DNA of 64,000 bases from Cyclobacterium xiamenense (GTDB lineage: Bacteria > Bacteroidota > Bacteroidia > Cytophagales > Cyclobacteriaceae): positions 21,878 through 85,877 of the forward strand of contig NZ_WIOK01000013.1 of NCBI RefSeq assembly GCF_009467825.1, read 5' to 3'. Below are positions 8,758 to 17,999 of the stretch, in pieces. Within the stretch, counting starts at the first letter, position 1. The number at the start of each line of letters is the position of its first letter. A program made the position numbers and the translations under genes. The notes beneath the pieces were generated by a model. That model did not search any database. It was given only the letters and a program-made list of their open reading frames with translations, and was not told the DNA's origin.

Positions 8758-10119
8758 TCAATTTCCCGGCAGCGTGTAATTAAGAATCAGGTTGGTATGA
8801 AACAGGTTGACTTTGTTGTATACCCAGGCAGGTCGAAGGTCTTCCTGATCCAATGCTACCTTGCTCATCAAAATTAAATGCAGGTTGAGCCCTTTTATCC
8901 AGGTTTTTGGGGCATACCGCAGCCCCAGGTTTGCCTGCCCGTAGGAAGGCACAGCGTATTTGTTTCGTTTTGCATCCGCCGGGTCGGGTAGGAAATACAG
9001 GCCCAGGTAGCTGTATAGTTGCAGGGATTTTTCCGGAAAAGCCTGTTGAAAATAGGTACTAACGGCATCTACCTGTTCCATTCCTTCGTTTCGTTCCCGC
9101 GGAATAAACGTGTAAAACGGATCTTTTCCCCATTCCCTGGGGCTCAAATACCGCCCATTACCCTGCATTTTGGTGTAGTTGAGGTGCCATTGTGTTTTTT
9201 TGGATTTGAGTCCGATCCTTCCGCTTAGTATCCAATTGGCATCCTCCGGATTTTTGTAACGGAGGGCTATTTCCTCGTTTCCTCCCTCCCCAATGCCGTG
9301 CTGTACGGTGGCTTGCAGTCCCGTGATTCCCTGCACCTGTGGAAGGGGCAATTCCCAGGTTTGGTCCCACTGTGCCAGGTAGGTACTGTAAATGTTTTGC
9401 ACCAGGGTATGGTTTAGTAGCAGGGAGGATCCCGGTTGTAGCTGTAGGTCCAGCTCCAGCACCTGGGCAAGGTCCGCCTGCGTATTGCCAAAATAAGCAG
9501 AGGGCTGCCCAAATTCGTCCCGGGCCACGGGGTACATACCGATGCTTTCGCCCAAACCAAACCAGTGTCCGGTGGACCGGGGAGAAATGCCCCAAATTAG
9601 CTGATGCCTTACCGCCAATTTCGGATGCGCCTGCAACTCCCAGCGAAAACCTTCCACAAAGGTGGGGCTTAAGCGCCCATCCTGTGCGTTGATAAAGGGG
9701 GTGTTGATCTCCATTCGGCCCAATCGGGCCTGAAATCGGGCATGCCGGTAATCCAGGTACAAATTACCGATTTTCCCAAAAACAGCCCGGTCCAGGTGAT
9801 TTACGTCAAATAAACCTACCTCGTATCGGTTTAGATTGGGGACGCGGGGATCCAGTTGGGTCAGATCGGAACTGGCCAGCCGAAAAAATCCCAGGTAATC
9901 GGCCTTTAGCTGAAAGCCCAGAGGAAGGCGGCTCCCCAGGGATACCCGTGCCATCTGCCCCCAGGCGTAATCGTCCTTAAAATCCTCCCAATAGGAAGTA
10001 CTCATAAAATAGGACCGCAGACTGACGCCCAGCTCCGGTTTCCAGCGCGTGGAATCTTCCTGACCGAAGCCGGGTAGCCACCACAGCAGCGCTACCAGCG
10101 AAAAACAGATTTTCTTCAT
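8758..10119 (-). CDS. OprD-like outer-membrane porin
   Basis: The 453-aa product has a cleavable signal peptide (MKKICFSLVALLWWLPGFGQ) followed by alternating hydrophobic/polar strands of the kind that form an outer-membrane barrel. It ends in LILNYTLPGN rather than a canonical terminal Phe. The strands RHARFQARLGRMEINTPFI and FEVxG-type repeats resemble the OprD/OprP-like porin group; substrate-specific channel function is an inference. Its ATG overlaps the stop of the cytochrome gene (ATGA at 10116-10119), so the two are translationally coupled. A role in bringing the cytochrome's substrate to the periplasm is plausible but not shown. Confidence 0.7.
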   Translation of the reverse strand: MKKICFSLVALLWWLPGFGQEDSTRWKPELGVSLRSYFMSTSYWEDFKDDYAWGQMARVSLGSRLPLGFQLKADYLGFFRLASSDLTQLDPRVPNLNRYEVGLFDVNHLDRAVFGKIGNLYLDYRHARFQARLGRMEINTPFINAQDGRLSPTFVEGFRWELQAHPKLAVRHQLIWGISPRSTGHWFGLGESIGMYPVARDEFGQPSAYFGNTQADLAQVLELDLQLQPGSSLLLNHTLVQNIYSTYLAQWDQTWELPLPQVQGITGLQATVQHGIGEGGNEEIALRYKNPEDANWILSGRIGLKSKKTQWHLNYTKMQGNGRYLSPREWGKDPFYTFIPRERNEGMEQVDAVSTYFQQAFPEKSLQLYSYLGLYFLPDPADAKRNKYAVPSYGQANLGLRYAPKTWIKGLNLHLILMSKVALDQEDLRPAWVYNKVNLFHTNLILNYTLPGN

Positions 10120-11171
10120 TTGGTTTCATTTTTTGCCGCCAAAATGGGTTGAAAGGGGCCGTACTTGTGCTGTTCTTCGGAAAAAGGGTCTGAATACGGA
10201 CCAAACGGATGGTCCATTGGTTTTTTGGAGATATCCGGCCAATCTCCGGAAAGGTCTTTGGCGGGGCGTTCCATGGAATTCACGTAAGCGGCCAGATCCC
10301 AGGCCTCTTCGTCGCTGAGCAAGGGGCGTTTGTAGGTGGCACCCAGCGGCATATTGGCTTTTACGTACCCGGCAAAGCGAGACAATCGAAACAAGCCGGC
10401 GCCCTGATTGTAGCTGGCAGGTCCCCAGAGGGGTGGGTACAGGTAGGCCGTTCCAGAAGGGGTTTTCATGCCCAGGCCATCTGCCCCGTGGCAACTCACA
10501 CATTGGCGATCGTATACCGTCTTTCCCTTCACCGGATCAGCGGCCCGGTCCAGCAGGGGGACCTCGTAGATACCTACTCCGGGAAGCTTTTGCCCTTTAG
10601 GTACGTCTTGTCCCAACCATTCCATATAAGCCACCATGGCCTGCATTTCTTTGCTATCCGTTTCCAATCCGCGCCCGTTTAGACTCCGTTCAAAACAATC
10701 ATTGATCCGCTTGGGGATGTCTTCGGAGCGTCCCGAGCGGTTTCGCACCTTGGGATAGGTGGCCGCTACCGCACCAAAATTATTTCCCAACGGAGCCGTG
10801 CCCGCCTCCAAATGGCAGTTTTGGCAATTCATGCCGTTGGAAATGCGCAGCACCTTCCCCTCCGGTCCCAGGTACTCGGCCGTATGCGCCACCAACTCCC
10901 TGCCGTATTCGATTTGGGCTGCATTGGGGGCTTCGGCCACCCTGCTCCAGTCAGGTGCCTGCCAAATTCCTTCCGCTGAAATCAAGGAAGGATCCGGTGC
11001 CGCAGGGGCTGTTGGTTGGCTGAGTTGCATGGATGCAGTGCCTGGAGTGCCGGATTGGGTCCACTGACTGAGGACCAGGCCGGCAACAAACAAGGTGAGC
11101 AAGAATACGACTAGCAACAAGCCGAAAAGTCCCCGGATCAAGGGCAATATGGTTTGGGATGATTTTTTCAC
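10116..11171 (-). CDS. TsdA-like dihaem cytochrome c (thiosulfate dehydrogenase family)
   Basis: The 351-aa periplasmic dihaem protein is held by an N-terminal membrane anchor (residues 10-35). The two haem-binding motifs are CQNCH (116-120) and CVSCH (224-228). Around them are features of the TsdA family: GMNCQNCHLEAGT, the RINDCFERSLNGR block with Cys159 where TsdA has the thiolate haem ligand, PPLWGPASYNQGAG, and NMPLG (distal Met). TsdA oxidises thiosulfate to tetrathionate or runs in reverse; the direction here is unknown. The start is GTG at 11171, about 19 nt from the predicted transcript start. It is coupled to the porin gene, and its promoter carries a CRP/FNR-type site, suggesting control by oxygen, redox or nutrient state. 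Confidence 0.82.
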   Translation of the reverse strand: MKKSSQTILPLIRGLFGLLLVVFLLTLFVAGLVLSQWTQSGTPGTASMQLSQPTAPAAPDPSLISAEGIWQAPDWSRVAEAPNAAQIEYGRELVAHTAEYLGPEGKVLRISNGMNCQNCHLEAGTAPLGNNFGAVAATYPKVRNRSGRSEDIPKRINDCFERSLNGRGLETDSKEMQAMVAYMEWLGQDVPKGQKLPGVGIYEVPLLDRAADPVKGKTVYDRQCVSCHGADGLGMKTPSGTAYLYPPLWGPASYNQGAGLFRLSRFAGYVKANMPLGATYKRPLLSDEEAWDLAAYVNSMERPAKDLSGDWPDISKKPMDHPFGPYSDPFSEEQHKYGPFQPILAAKNETK

Positions 11172-11193
11172 ACTACAGTAAATTTTATCTGTA

Positions 11194-11223
11194 CAAAGCT
11201 AGCCCTATCGGTACCCGAAAAAA
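11194..11223 (-). promoter_or_regulatory. Bacteroidota-type promoter of the TsdA-like gene
   Basis: On the minus strand TAGCTTTG (11201-11194) is an exact match to the -7 consensus TAnnTTTG. A T-rich stretch lies about 19 bp upstream in the place of the -33 box, without a perfect TTTG. The transcript would start near 11190, about 19 nt before the GTG start. Confidence 0.6.
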
Positions 11224-11237
11224 GTGATTTGTATCAC
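11224..11237. promoter_or_regulatory. CRP/FNR-family operator-like palindrome
   Basis: GTGATTTGTATCAC is a perfect 5-4-5 inverted repeat of the CRP/FNR half-site type (TGAT N4 ATCA core). Its centre is about 40 bp upstream of the predicted start of the TsdA-like transcript, the position used by activating CRP/FNR dimers that touch polymerase at -41.5. It could also act on the divergent heparinase-like gene. Confidence 0.6.
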
Positions 11238-11421
11238 ATAATAGGTACAGCGATACCAAAGAAATGCGTATCTTTCCCAGAAAATAAACCCCGTAAACAC
11301 ACCAAAAATGGCTGCCGGACACCTGGTCGTGGCTGCTAATTTCTGGACCTGGTGCAACGGGAATAGGCCTTCCGATAGGCGGTATGGCAACAACCCAATT
11401 GACCAACAAAAAAAAGCCCCG

Positions 11422-13377
11422 ATGAAGATTTCTGCAAAAACGTATTGGATTACCCTGCTGGCCCTGGGAATCACCTTGTATGCCAAGGCCCAACGGCTGG
11501 TCAGCGGAACCTACACCGAAGACGATCTATCCGAATTACTGATTCCCCTTTCCGAATGGCAGCCCTTCCCCAGGCTGGACGACCGGTCTGCCTGGGAACA
11601 GGCCGATCGCGCCCTTTTGCAACAATACCTGGACTATGCCGAAGAAAACCTGGATTACCAGTGGCCCTATATACCTGCCACCAAATCCTTGCTGATCGAT
11701 CGGACGGGAGACCGGGACGAGTACCAGGCCGTTACCTTCGAAAAGCGGCGAATCCTTGGTAGCATGATTTTGGCAGAGATTGCCGAAAACAAAGGCCGTT
11801 TTATCGATCCCATCGTCAATGGCATCTGGTCCATCTGTGAGGAGTCCTTTTGGGGAGTACCCGCCCACTTGCCAAAGACCGAGGAGTACTCGGGATTGAT
11901 GGACGTGTCCAAACCCTTTGTGGATTTATTTGCTGCCGAAACCGCCACCTACCTGGCTTGGGCGGATTATTTTCTTGGGGAGAAGTTTGATGAGATTTCG
12001 CCGCAAATTCGCAAGCGCATCCGCTACGAAACCAACAAGCGGATCTTTGAGCCCCTGATGAATCAGCACCACGGCTGGATGCGTGCCAACGAAAACGGCC
12101 GTCCGCCCAATAACTGGAACCCCTGGATTTGCTCCAACTGGATCAATGCCGCACTCCTCCTGGAGGAAGACGAAAATCAGCGGGCAAAATTGATCTTTAA
12201 AGCCATGCAGGTAGTGGACGAATTTCTCGGTCCCTACCCGGCAGATGGAGGCTGTGACGAGGGGCCCAGCTACTGGGGAGCGGCTGCAGCCTCCCTTTTT
12301 GACACGATTTCCCTGCTGGATCTGGCCACGGAAGGGGCGTTTCAGTACGTATATGCCGACGAAAAGGTGAAAAACATGGGGAAGTTCATTTACCGCGCTC
12401 AGATTAGCCCCGACTATTTCCTCAATTTTGCCGATGCCGATCCCCAGCCCAGCATGGCTGCCTCCATGATTTACCGCTACGGTAAGGCCATAAACGACCC
12501 GGACATGATGCGGTTTGGAGCCTATTACCGGGAGAAAGAAGCGGCCTCATTGCCGCGGTTTCATTATTTTAGGAAGTTCTTCGAGCTTTTCATGCAGGAG
12601 GAGTTTCGCCAGGCCGAAACAGGGCTTCCGCTTCCAAAAGATGTTTGGCTTCCGGATACCCAGGTGATGGTGGCCAGGGACCAGGAGGGAAGCACAGAGG
12701 GGTTCTTTTTTGCCGCCAAGGGAGGCCATAACGACGAGAGCCACAACCACAACGATATCGGAAATTACGTAGTCTACTACGACGGCCTCCCGCTCTTGAT
12801 CGATGTAGGAAGGGGTACTTACACGCGGAAAACGTTTAGCGGTGAGCGTTATACCATTTGGTACAACCGCTCCGATTACCACAATTTACCCACCGTCAAC
12901 GGCCTGACGCAGTTGCCCGGAAGCCGGTACCGCGCTAAGGAGCTGGACTACCGGACCGGAAACAATCACAGTACCCTTCGCATGGACCTGGCTGGTGCCT
13001 ATCCGGAGGATGCAGGTATCCAATCCTGGCAACGTACGCTGCGTTTGGATCGGGGAAAGAAGGTTCGCATCAGCGATCGCTACGAGTTAGCGGAAGGGTC
13101 CACGATTACCCAGCACCTGATGACCGTGTTTCCGGCGCAGGTTGTTCGCCCGGGAGAGGTGCGCATTCCGTTTCAGCTTGCGTCCGGCGAAATCCAACCC
13201 TTCGTACTTGCCTACGATCCGGACAAAATGGAGGTGACCGTGGAAAAAATCGCCCTCACCGAGCCGGAAGATAGAGGGGTGGGGCAGAAATGGGGCGACC
13301 GGATTTACCGCATCAATTTTGTCCATACTACGCCTGGTGAACGCGGAGAATCCAGGTTTGAGCTCTACCGGGAATAG
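11422..13377 (+). CDS. Heparinase II/III-like polysaccharide lyase
   Basis: The 651-aa exported protein starts at the ATG at 11422, which opens a signal peptide (MKISAKTYWITLLALGITLY, then AKAQ); the longer upstream frame lacks protein character. Residues 40-380 form the alpha-helical (alpha/alpha) toroid, with NNWNPWICSNWINAA and PADGGCDEGPSYWG. From about 400 comes the heparinase II/III C-terminal beta domain, with the characteristic GGHNDESHNHNDIG stretch and LLIDVGRGTY. Such enzymes cleave uronate-containing glycans by beta-elimination; the exact substrate cannot be read. It stands alone between the divergent cytochrome gene and a MATE exporter 33 bp downstream. Confidence 0.85.
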   Translation: MKISAKTYWITLLALGITLYAKAQRLVSGTYTEDDLSELLIPLSEWQPFPRLDDRSAWEQADRALLQQYLDYAEENLDYQWPYIPATKSLLIDRTGDRDEYQAVTFEKRRILGSMILAEIAENKGRFIDPIVNGIWSICEESFWGVPAHLPKTEEYSGLMDVSKPFVDLFAAETATYLAWADYFLGEKFDEISPQIRKRIRYETNKRIFEPLMNQHHGWMRANENGRPPNNWNPWICSNWINAALLLEEDENQRAKLIFKAMQVVDEFLGPYPADGGCDEGPSYWGAAAASLFDTISLLDLATEGAFQYVYADEKVKNMGKFIYRAQISPDYFLNFADADPQPSMAASMIYRYGKAINDPDMMRFGAYYREKEAASLPRFHYFRKFFELFMQEEFRQAETGLPLPKDVWLPDTQVMVARDQEGSTEGFFFAAKGGHNDESHNHNDIGNYVVYYDGLPLLIDVGRGTYTRKTFSGERYTIWYNRSDYHNLPTVNGLTQLPGSRYRAKELDYRTGNNHSTLRMDLAGAYPEDAGIQSWQRTLRLDRGKKVRISDRYELAEGSTITQHLMTVFPAQVVRPGEVRIPFQLASGEIQPFVLAYDPDKMEVTVEKIALTEPEDRGVGQKWGDRIYRINFVHTTPGERGESRFELYRE

Positions 13378-13410
13378 TCCGGTGGCGGTACCTATGAAGG
13401 AATTTTTCCA

Positions 13411-14805
13411 ATGAAAAAACGAATGCCACTTTGGAAATTGATTGGGGCGTCCATTCGGGGAGAGGAGCAGGACTATACCCGTATTCCGATCAAAACGGGG
13501 ATTGTACTTTTGGCGGTTCCGATGATCCTGGAAATGATCATGGAATCCCTCTTTGCCGTGGTGGATATTTTTTTTGTGGGCCGGCTAGGCGAAGATGCCG
13601 TCGCCACCGTGGGCCTGACCGAGGCTGTTCTTACCATCATTTATTCCCTGGGTGTGGGCATCAGCATGGCAGGTACGGCCATGGTGGCCCGCCGCTTTGG
13701 TGAAAAAAACTACCAACGGGCGGGTACCGTTGCCTTCCAATTGCTGCTGGTTGGCCTGTTAGCCTCGCTGGCTTTGGGCCTGGGAGGTTTTCTGTATTCC
13801 CGGGAAATCCTGGGCCTAATGGGAGCGGAAACCGGTGTATTGGAACAGGGTACCTCGTATACGGAGATCATTTTTGCCGGCAATACGGCCATCATGCTGC
13901 TGTTTTTAATCAACGGGATCTTCCGGGGTGCGGGTGCTCCCCACCTGGCCATGCGGGCACTTTGGATTTCCAATGGTCTGAATATTCTCCTGGACCCGCT
14001 GCTGATTTTTGGTGTGGGCTCCTTCGAGGGGCTGGGACTGGTCGGAGCCGCCTGGGCTACCACCATCGGCAGAAGCGTGGGCGTGCTGTATCAGGTTTAC
14101 CACCTGGTCAACGGCAAGCACCGCCTGGTAATCGGTCGGCAAAACCTGAAGGTTCGCTGGCTTACCCTGAAAAAAATTATTCGCATATCCATTGGCGGTA
14201 TGGGGCAGTTTCTGGTGGACTCGGCCGCATGGATTGTGCTCACCCGTATTGCGGCAGAATTTGGGAGCGCTGCCGTGGCGGGCTATACCATTGCCTTTCG
14301 CATTTTGCTATTTAGCCTGATGCCGGCATGGGGCCTTTCGGCTGCCGCAGCCACATTGGTGGGGCAAAATCTCGGTGCCGGGAAGGCGTTTCGGGCGGAA
14401 CTTTCTACTTACCTGACGGCCCGGTACAATTTCATTTTTCTGGCCTCCGTCACCCTTATTTACCTACTTTTTGCCGATAGCCTGGCGGGCATATTTGTAC
14501 AGGGGGAAGAAGTGCGAACAATCGCAGCCACCGGGCTGAAAGTAACCGTTTTGGGCTATATCTTTTATGCGGTGGGTATGGTGATGGTACAGGCGTTTAA
14601 TGGGGCCGGTGACACCCGCACACCCGCTTACATCAACGTGGGGGTGTTTTGGTTGCTGGAAATACCCATGGCCTATGTCCTGGCGGTCACTTTCGACCTG
14701 GAAACGTTGGGGATTTTTAGTACGATCGCCTTTTGCCATTCCCTGCATGCCCTGATTGCCCTCTGGTTTTTTCGAAAGGGGCGGTGGAAATTTGCAAAGG
14801 CCTGA
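13411..14805 (+). CDS. MATE-family multidrug/Na+ antiporter
   Basis: The 464-aa inner-membrane protein has about twelve hydrophobic segments in two MatE repeats (residues about 30-190 and 250-415). PMILEMIMESLFAVVDIFFV and GLTEAV near the N-terminus, and the matching ...QAFNGAGDTRTP in the second half, are typical. Family members export drugs or metabolites against Na+ or H+. It follows the lyase gene by 33 bp on the same strand and may be cotranscribed with it, though no functional link is evident. Confidence 0.92.
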   Translation: MKKRMPLWKLIGASIRGEEQDYTRIPIKTGIVLLAVPMILEMIMESLFAVVDIFFVGRLGEDAVATVGLTEAVLTIIYSLGVGISMAGTAMVARRFGEKNYQRAGTVAFQLLLVGLLASLALGLGGFLYSREILGLMGAETGVLEQGTSYTEIIFAGNTAIMLLFLINGIFRGAGAPHLAMRALWISNGLNILLDPLLIFGVGSFEGLGLVGAAWATTIGRSVGVLYQVYHLVNGKHRLVIGRQNLKVRWLTLKKIIRISIGGMGQFLVDSAAWIVLTRIAAEFGSAAVAGYTIAFRILLFSLMPAWGLSAAAATLVGQNLGAGKAFRAELSTYLTARYNFIFLASVTLIYLLFADSLAGIFVQGEEVRTIAATGLKVTVLGYIFYAVGMVMVQAFNGAGDTRTPAYINVGVFWLLEIPMAYVLAVTFDLETLGIFSTIAFCHSLHALIALWFFRKGRWKFAKA

Positions 14806-14867
14806 GGGCCGTACCCAGCCCGATTTGGGAAAATGGTCAAGAAAAAAAGGATTAATCCAGTATTTTC

Positions 14868-14900
14868 CTTGAAATTGAACCCGAGGATGCCTTAACTTGG
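14868..14900 (+). promoter_or_regulatory. Possible promoter of the CoA-transferase gene
   Basis: TAACTTGG (14893-14900) matches the -7 consensus TAnnTTTG at all but one position. A TTGAAATTG stretch lies upstream in the -33 zone. The ATG of the gene follows at 14923. The match is modest and rests on the sequence alone. Confidence 0.3.
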
Positions 14901-14922
14901 CGCCAACATTTGCATCAATCGA

Positions 14923-16482
14923 ATGAATCGGTACCCCCAACAGATCACAGCCGGCGAGGCAGCGGCACTCGTCAACAATGGACAGACGCTTTGTATTGGT
15001 GGAGGCGGAGCGGGACATGCCATTCCCGACGCGTTGCTGAAGGCCATTGGGGAGCGCTATGCCCGGGAGCAAAGCCCCGCCGGACTGACTATATTGCATC
15101 CCTGCGGGTTGGGGGACTCGGACCAACTCGGACTCAACCACCTGGCACAGCCGGGGTTGGCCCGGCGGGTTATTGGTGGATTTTTTGGAAATGCCCCCAA
15201 AATGGTGGCCTTGACCCAAGCCAATCAGATCGAAGCCTACAATTTTCCGCAGGGGGTGCTCAGTCACCTGATGCGAGCCACTGCCGGTGGAGAAAAGGGC
15301 CTGCTCACCAAAACCGGTCTGCATACCTTTGTGGATCCCCACCTGGAGGGTGGGAAGGTTAACGAAAAGGCTGTGGAAGACCTGGTCAGCCGGGTGGATA
15401 TCCTTGGAGAACCCCATCTTTTTTTCAAAACCCATCCGGTGGACGTGGCCTTGATTCGTGGAACCAGCTTGGACAAGCACGGCAACCTGTCCATGGAAGG
15501 GGAGGTGGCCAGTTTTGCCATGCTCTCGGAAGCCCAGGCGGCCAGGGTCAACGGGGGCATTGTAATTGCACAGGTGCAGGCCCTCCGGCCTGATCGATGT
15601 ACCCCCGCCATCCAGGTAAAAGTGCCGGGAGCCCTGATCGATTACGTGGTCGTGGAACCGGAGCAGCCCATGACCTACCTTACCCCCTACGATGCCTCGC
15701 TTATTTCCAAAGAGGGGGCCATTGCATCGGAAGAGCAGCTGCAGCTTTCCGGCATCAAGCGCATCATCAGCAGAAGGGCAGCCCTGGAGTTGTTTCCCGG
15801 GGCCTTTGTGAACTTGGGCTACGGCATGTCCGACGGCGTTCCCATTGTGGCCAGGCAGGCCGGTGTATTTGGGCAGTTGACCTTTTTGATTGAGCAGGGC
15901 CCGCTGGGAGGCATTCCCACCACGGGTTTAAATTTTGGTGCCATGCATCAGCCGGATGCCATCCTCGACGATGGCTACCAATTTGACTTTTTTCATGGAG
16001 GGGGACTGGACCTGGCTTTTTTGGGATTTGCCCAGGTGGATCAGTACGGAAACGTGAATTCCAGCAAATTTGGGGGCAAGCTTACCGGTTGCGGTGGCTT
16101 TATCGACATCTCTCAGCACAGCAAGAAAGTCGTTTTTTGCGGCGGTTTTGCCGCCCGGTCGGTGGTGGAAACCGGAGAACAGGGAATTCGTATCACGGAT
16201 CCTGGCTCATTCAAAAAGTTTGTTTCCCGGGTGGAACAGGTGACCTTTAGTGGCAGCTATGCCCTGGAGAAAGGCCAGGAAATCCTATACCTGACCGAAA
16301 GGGCACTCTTTACCCTGACGGCCGGAGGCCTGGAACTGATAGAAATCGCCCCGGGGGCCGACCTGCAGACGGATATACTGGATTCGATGGATTTTCGTCC
16401 CCGCATTTCCAGTCAATTAAAAACCATGGATGCCGGGGTTTTTGCTGCGGCAAAACCCTACTTAGCCAATTTTAAGCAATGA
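14923..16482 (+). CDS. Acetate/propionate-type CoA-transferase family protein
   Basis: The 519-aa cytoplasmic protein has the two fused CoA-transferase domains of the propionate/acetate CoA-transferase (Pct, YdiF) family: an N-terminal half with CIGGGGAGHAIPDALL, and a C-terminal half with GYGMSDGVP. The stretch LIEQGPLGGIP carries the catalytic glutamate expected in the E-x-G motif. Such enzymes exchange CoA between short-chain or other carboxylic acids. Its stop overlaps the start of an enoyl-CoA hydratase (ATGA at 16479-16482), so the pair probably activates and then hydrates one acid in a degradation pathway; the acid is unknown. Confidence 0.85.
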   Translation: MNRYPQQITAGEAAALVNNGQTLCIGGGGAGHAIPDALLKAIGERYAREQSPAGLTILHPCGLGDSDQLGLNHLAQPGLARRVIGGFFGNAPKMVALTQANQIEAYNFPQGVLSHLMRATAGGEKGLLTKTGLHTFVDPHLEGGKVNEKAVEDLVSRVDILGEPHLFFKTHPVDVALIRGTSLDKHGNLSMEGEVASFAMLSEAQAARVNGGIVIAQVQALRPDRCTPAIQVKVPGALIDYVVVEPEQPMTYLTPYDASLISKEGAIASEEQLQLSGIKRIISRRAALELFPGAFVNLGYGMSDGVPIVARQAGVFGQLTFLIEQGPLGGIPTTGLNFGAMHQPDAILDDGYQFDFFHGGGLDLAFLGFAQVDQYGNVNSSKFGGKLTGCGGFIDISQHSKKVVFCGGFAARSVVETGEQGIRITDPGSFKKFVSRVEQVTFSGSYALEKGQEILYLTERALFTLTAGGLELIEIAPGADLQTDILDSMDFRPRISSQLKTMDAGVFAAAKPYLANFKQ

Positions 16483-17195
16483 GTGAGGCCTATATTGAAC
16501 ACTACACCGAGGGAACAACCCTGTTTATCGTACTCAATCGTCCCGAAAAGTACAACTGTTTTGGTATGTTGGAACTGGAAGCCGTGGAGCAGCTACTGAT
16601 GGAAGCGGAAACGGATTCGGAAATCCGGACCGTGGCGTTTCAGGGCAAAGGGGAGAAGGCTTTTTCCACGGGAGCCAACCTGGGAGAATTTAAGGCATTG
16701 GACGATCAAGGCATAGCAGACTGGATTCGGAAAGGGCACGCGGTATTCAATTACCTGGCCCGATTTCCCAAGCCAACGGTCGCTTTGTTGCAAGGATACG
16801 TTTTGGGTGGGGGGCTGGAACTGGCGCTGGCTTGCGACTTTCGTCTGGCCAGCGACACGGCATTGTTGGGCTGCCCGGAGCTGCGGCACGGCTGGCTGCC
16901 GGGTTGGGGAGGCATGCACCGGTTGCAGCAGATGGTAGGTGATCCTGCGGCACGGGAGCTGGTGTTTTTATCGGATAACCTGGGTGCGGCGGAGGCCTTG
17001 CGACTTGGCCTGGTACACCGGGTGTTTGGGAGCGCAGATTGGGAAGCCGAATGCGACGCCTGGCTGGAAAAACTCGCCCGGGCGGATCCGGAGGCATTCA
17101 AAATGGCCAAGGAGGCATTTTCCAATAAGAGTCAAACGGATGCTTCGGCCATAGAAAAAGACGTACAAAGTACCCTTCGCCTACGGGCGAGCTGA
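16479..17195 (+). CDS. Enoyl-CoA hydratase/isomerase family protein
   Basis: This is a 238-aa crotonase-fold enzyme. The oxyanion-hole segments GANLGEF and YVLGGGLELALACDF are present. PELRHGWLPGWGGMHRL has the glutamate of the first catalytic position, and GAAEALRLGLVHRVF the second. The usual reaction is hydration of a 2-enoyl-CoA, though the family also includes isomerases and lyases. It overlaps the preceding CoA-transferase gene by 4 bp, and its last residues stop just before a long intergenic stretch. Confidence 0.88.
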   Translation: MSEAYIEHYTEGTTLFIVLNRPEKYNCFGMLELEAVEQLLMEAETDSEIRTVAFQGKGEKAFSTGANLGEFKALDDQGIADWIRKGHAVFNYLARFPKPTVALLQGYVLGGGLELALACDFRLASDTALLGCPELRHGWLPGWGGMHRLQQMVGDPAARELVFLSDNLGAAEALRLGLVHRVFGSADWEAECDAWLEKLARADPEAFKMAKEAFSNKSQTDASAIEKDVQSTLRLRAS

Positions 17196-17999
17196 AAAAG
17201 GTTTTCCCTGGCTGTGGCATTTTTTATACAGCCCTCCGTTTCTATAAAGCAAACAACGAGGCTTTTGAATTACCGGTTTGTTGGTAGAAAACCAGTAAGC
17301 CTTCGTAAGCGAGGTTCAGGTACTTTCGACCTCTTAGAAATTCGAAATATCTCGGGTGAACCGTACGAGCTGGGCTAGTCAGGGTTTCCCGTAAGCGGGA
17401 AGGCAGGAAGAACGGTCAGCATCTACGAATGTAGTCATATCTGCAAGCCTTTGGACTAGTCGGGGAGGGGTAAAAGAAAACTACCGGACATTCAGCAGAC
17501 CGGTAGTGAGGTTAGGTACATAGGATTTGATAAGTAATAATGCCATTACGTGTATCACGTTGGAATGACAAAAGTATCGACAAAGAATGGAAATAGGGGT
17601 AGTCATTTGTATCAATATGGGGTACAAAATGTTTCATTGGTAAGAAAAAAGACGACTATTGATCGGAAAGCCGGCTTTTCCAGAACGTTTCGATGAGTCC
17701 TCAGATAGATCAGTTTTCCCAAAATTTGAAATACCGGCAGGGGTAGTAAATGAGGCTTTTGGAAAGTAATTCCATCCATGCTTCGTTGGAATGAGATAAC
17801 CAAGGGTGGAGATTATTCTACGGGCAGGGGAGAGTTGTCCTTCGTGTTGCCCATGCAACAATTCCCCGCACCTCTGATCACTGGCCTGTCCATCGCCTGT
17901 TTGTATAAAGAATTTCGATACACAAAGGATCCGAAGGTTTGTGTAGACAGAAATTGGGATGGGACCTTGTGCTGTGGAAATTCAAGTAAGCAGTATGCC
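17196..17999. other. 800-bp convergent intergenic region containing a structured element
   Basis: No gene is supported between the convergent ends of the hydratase and channel genes. Its first half is rich in complementary segments (see the RNA candidate at 17290-17510). A perfect inverted repeat ACGTGTATCACGT lies at 17548-17560. The rest (17600-17999) shows nothing I can name. Confidence 0.4.
17290..17510 (+). ncRNA. Candidate structured RNA or intron remnant
   Basis: Several nested pairings are visible: GGTTCA (about 17320) with TGAACC (about 17357), CTAGTC (about 17375) with GACTAG (about 17453), and within that span TTCCCG-TAAG-CGGGAA, CTAC-GAAT-GTAG and GGCAG...CTGC/GCC. A further strong hairpin, CTACCGG with CCGGTAG, follows at 17481-17507. 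The strand is assigned only by convenience. It could be an orphan ncRNA or the remains of a group II intron domain; no reverse transcriptase or intron domain V was found. Confidence 0.3.

Noticed and set aside
11308-11421. Longer start for the heparinase-like gene
   Set aside because: The extra 38 codons lack signal-peptide or family features, while the ATG at 11422 begins a clear signal peptide.
17548-17560. ACGTGTATCACGT palindrome as a CRP/FNR-type site
   Set aside because: It lies between two convergent gene ends with no gene downstream, and the half-sites differ from TGAT/ATCA.
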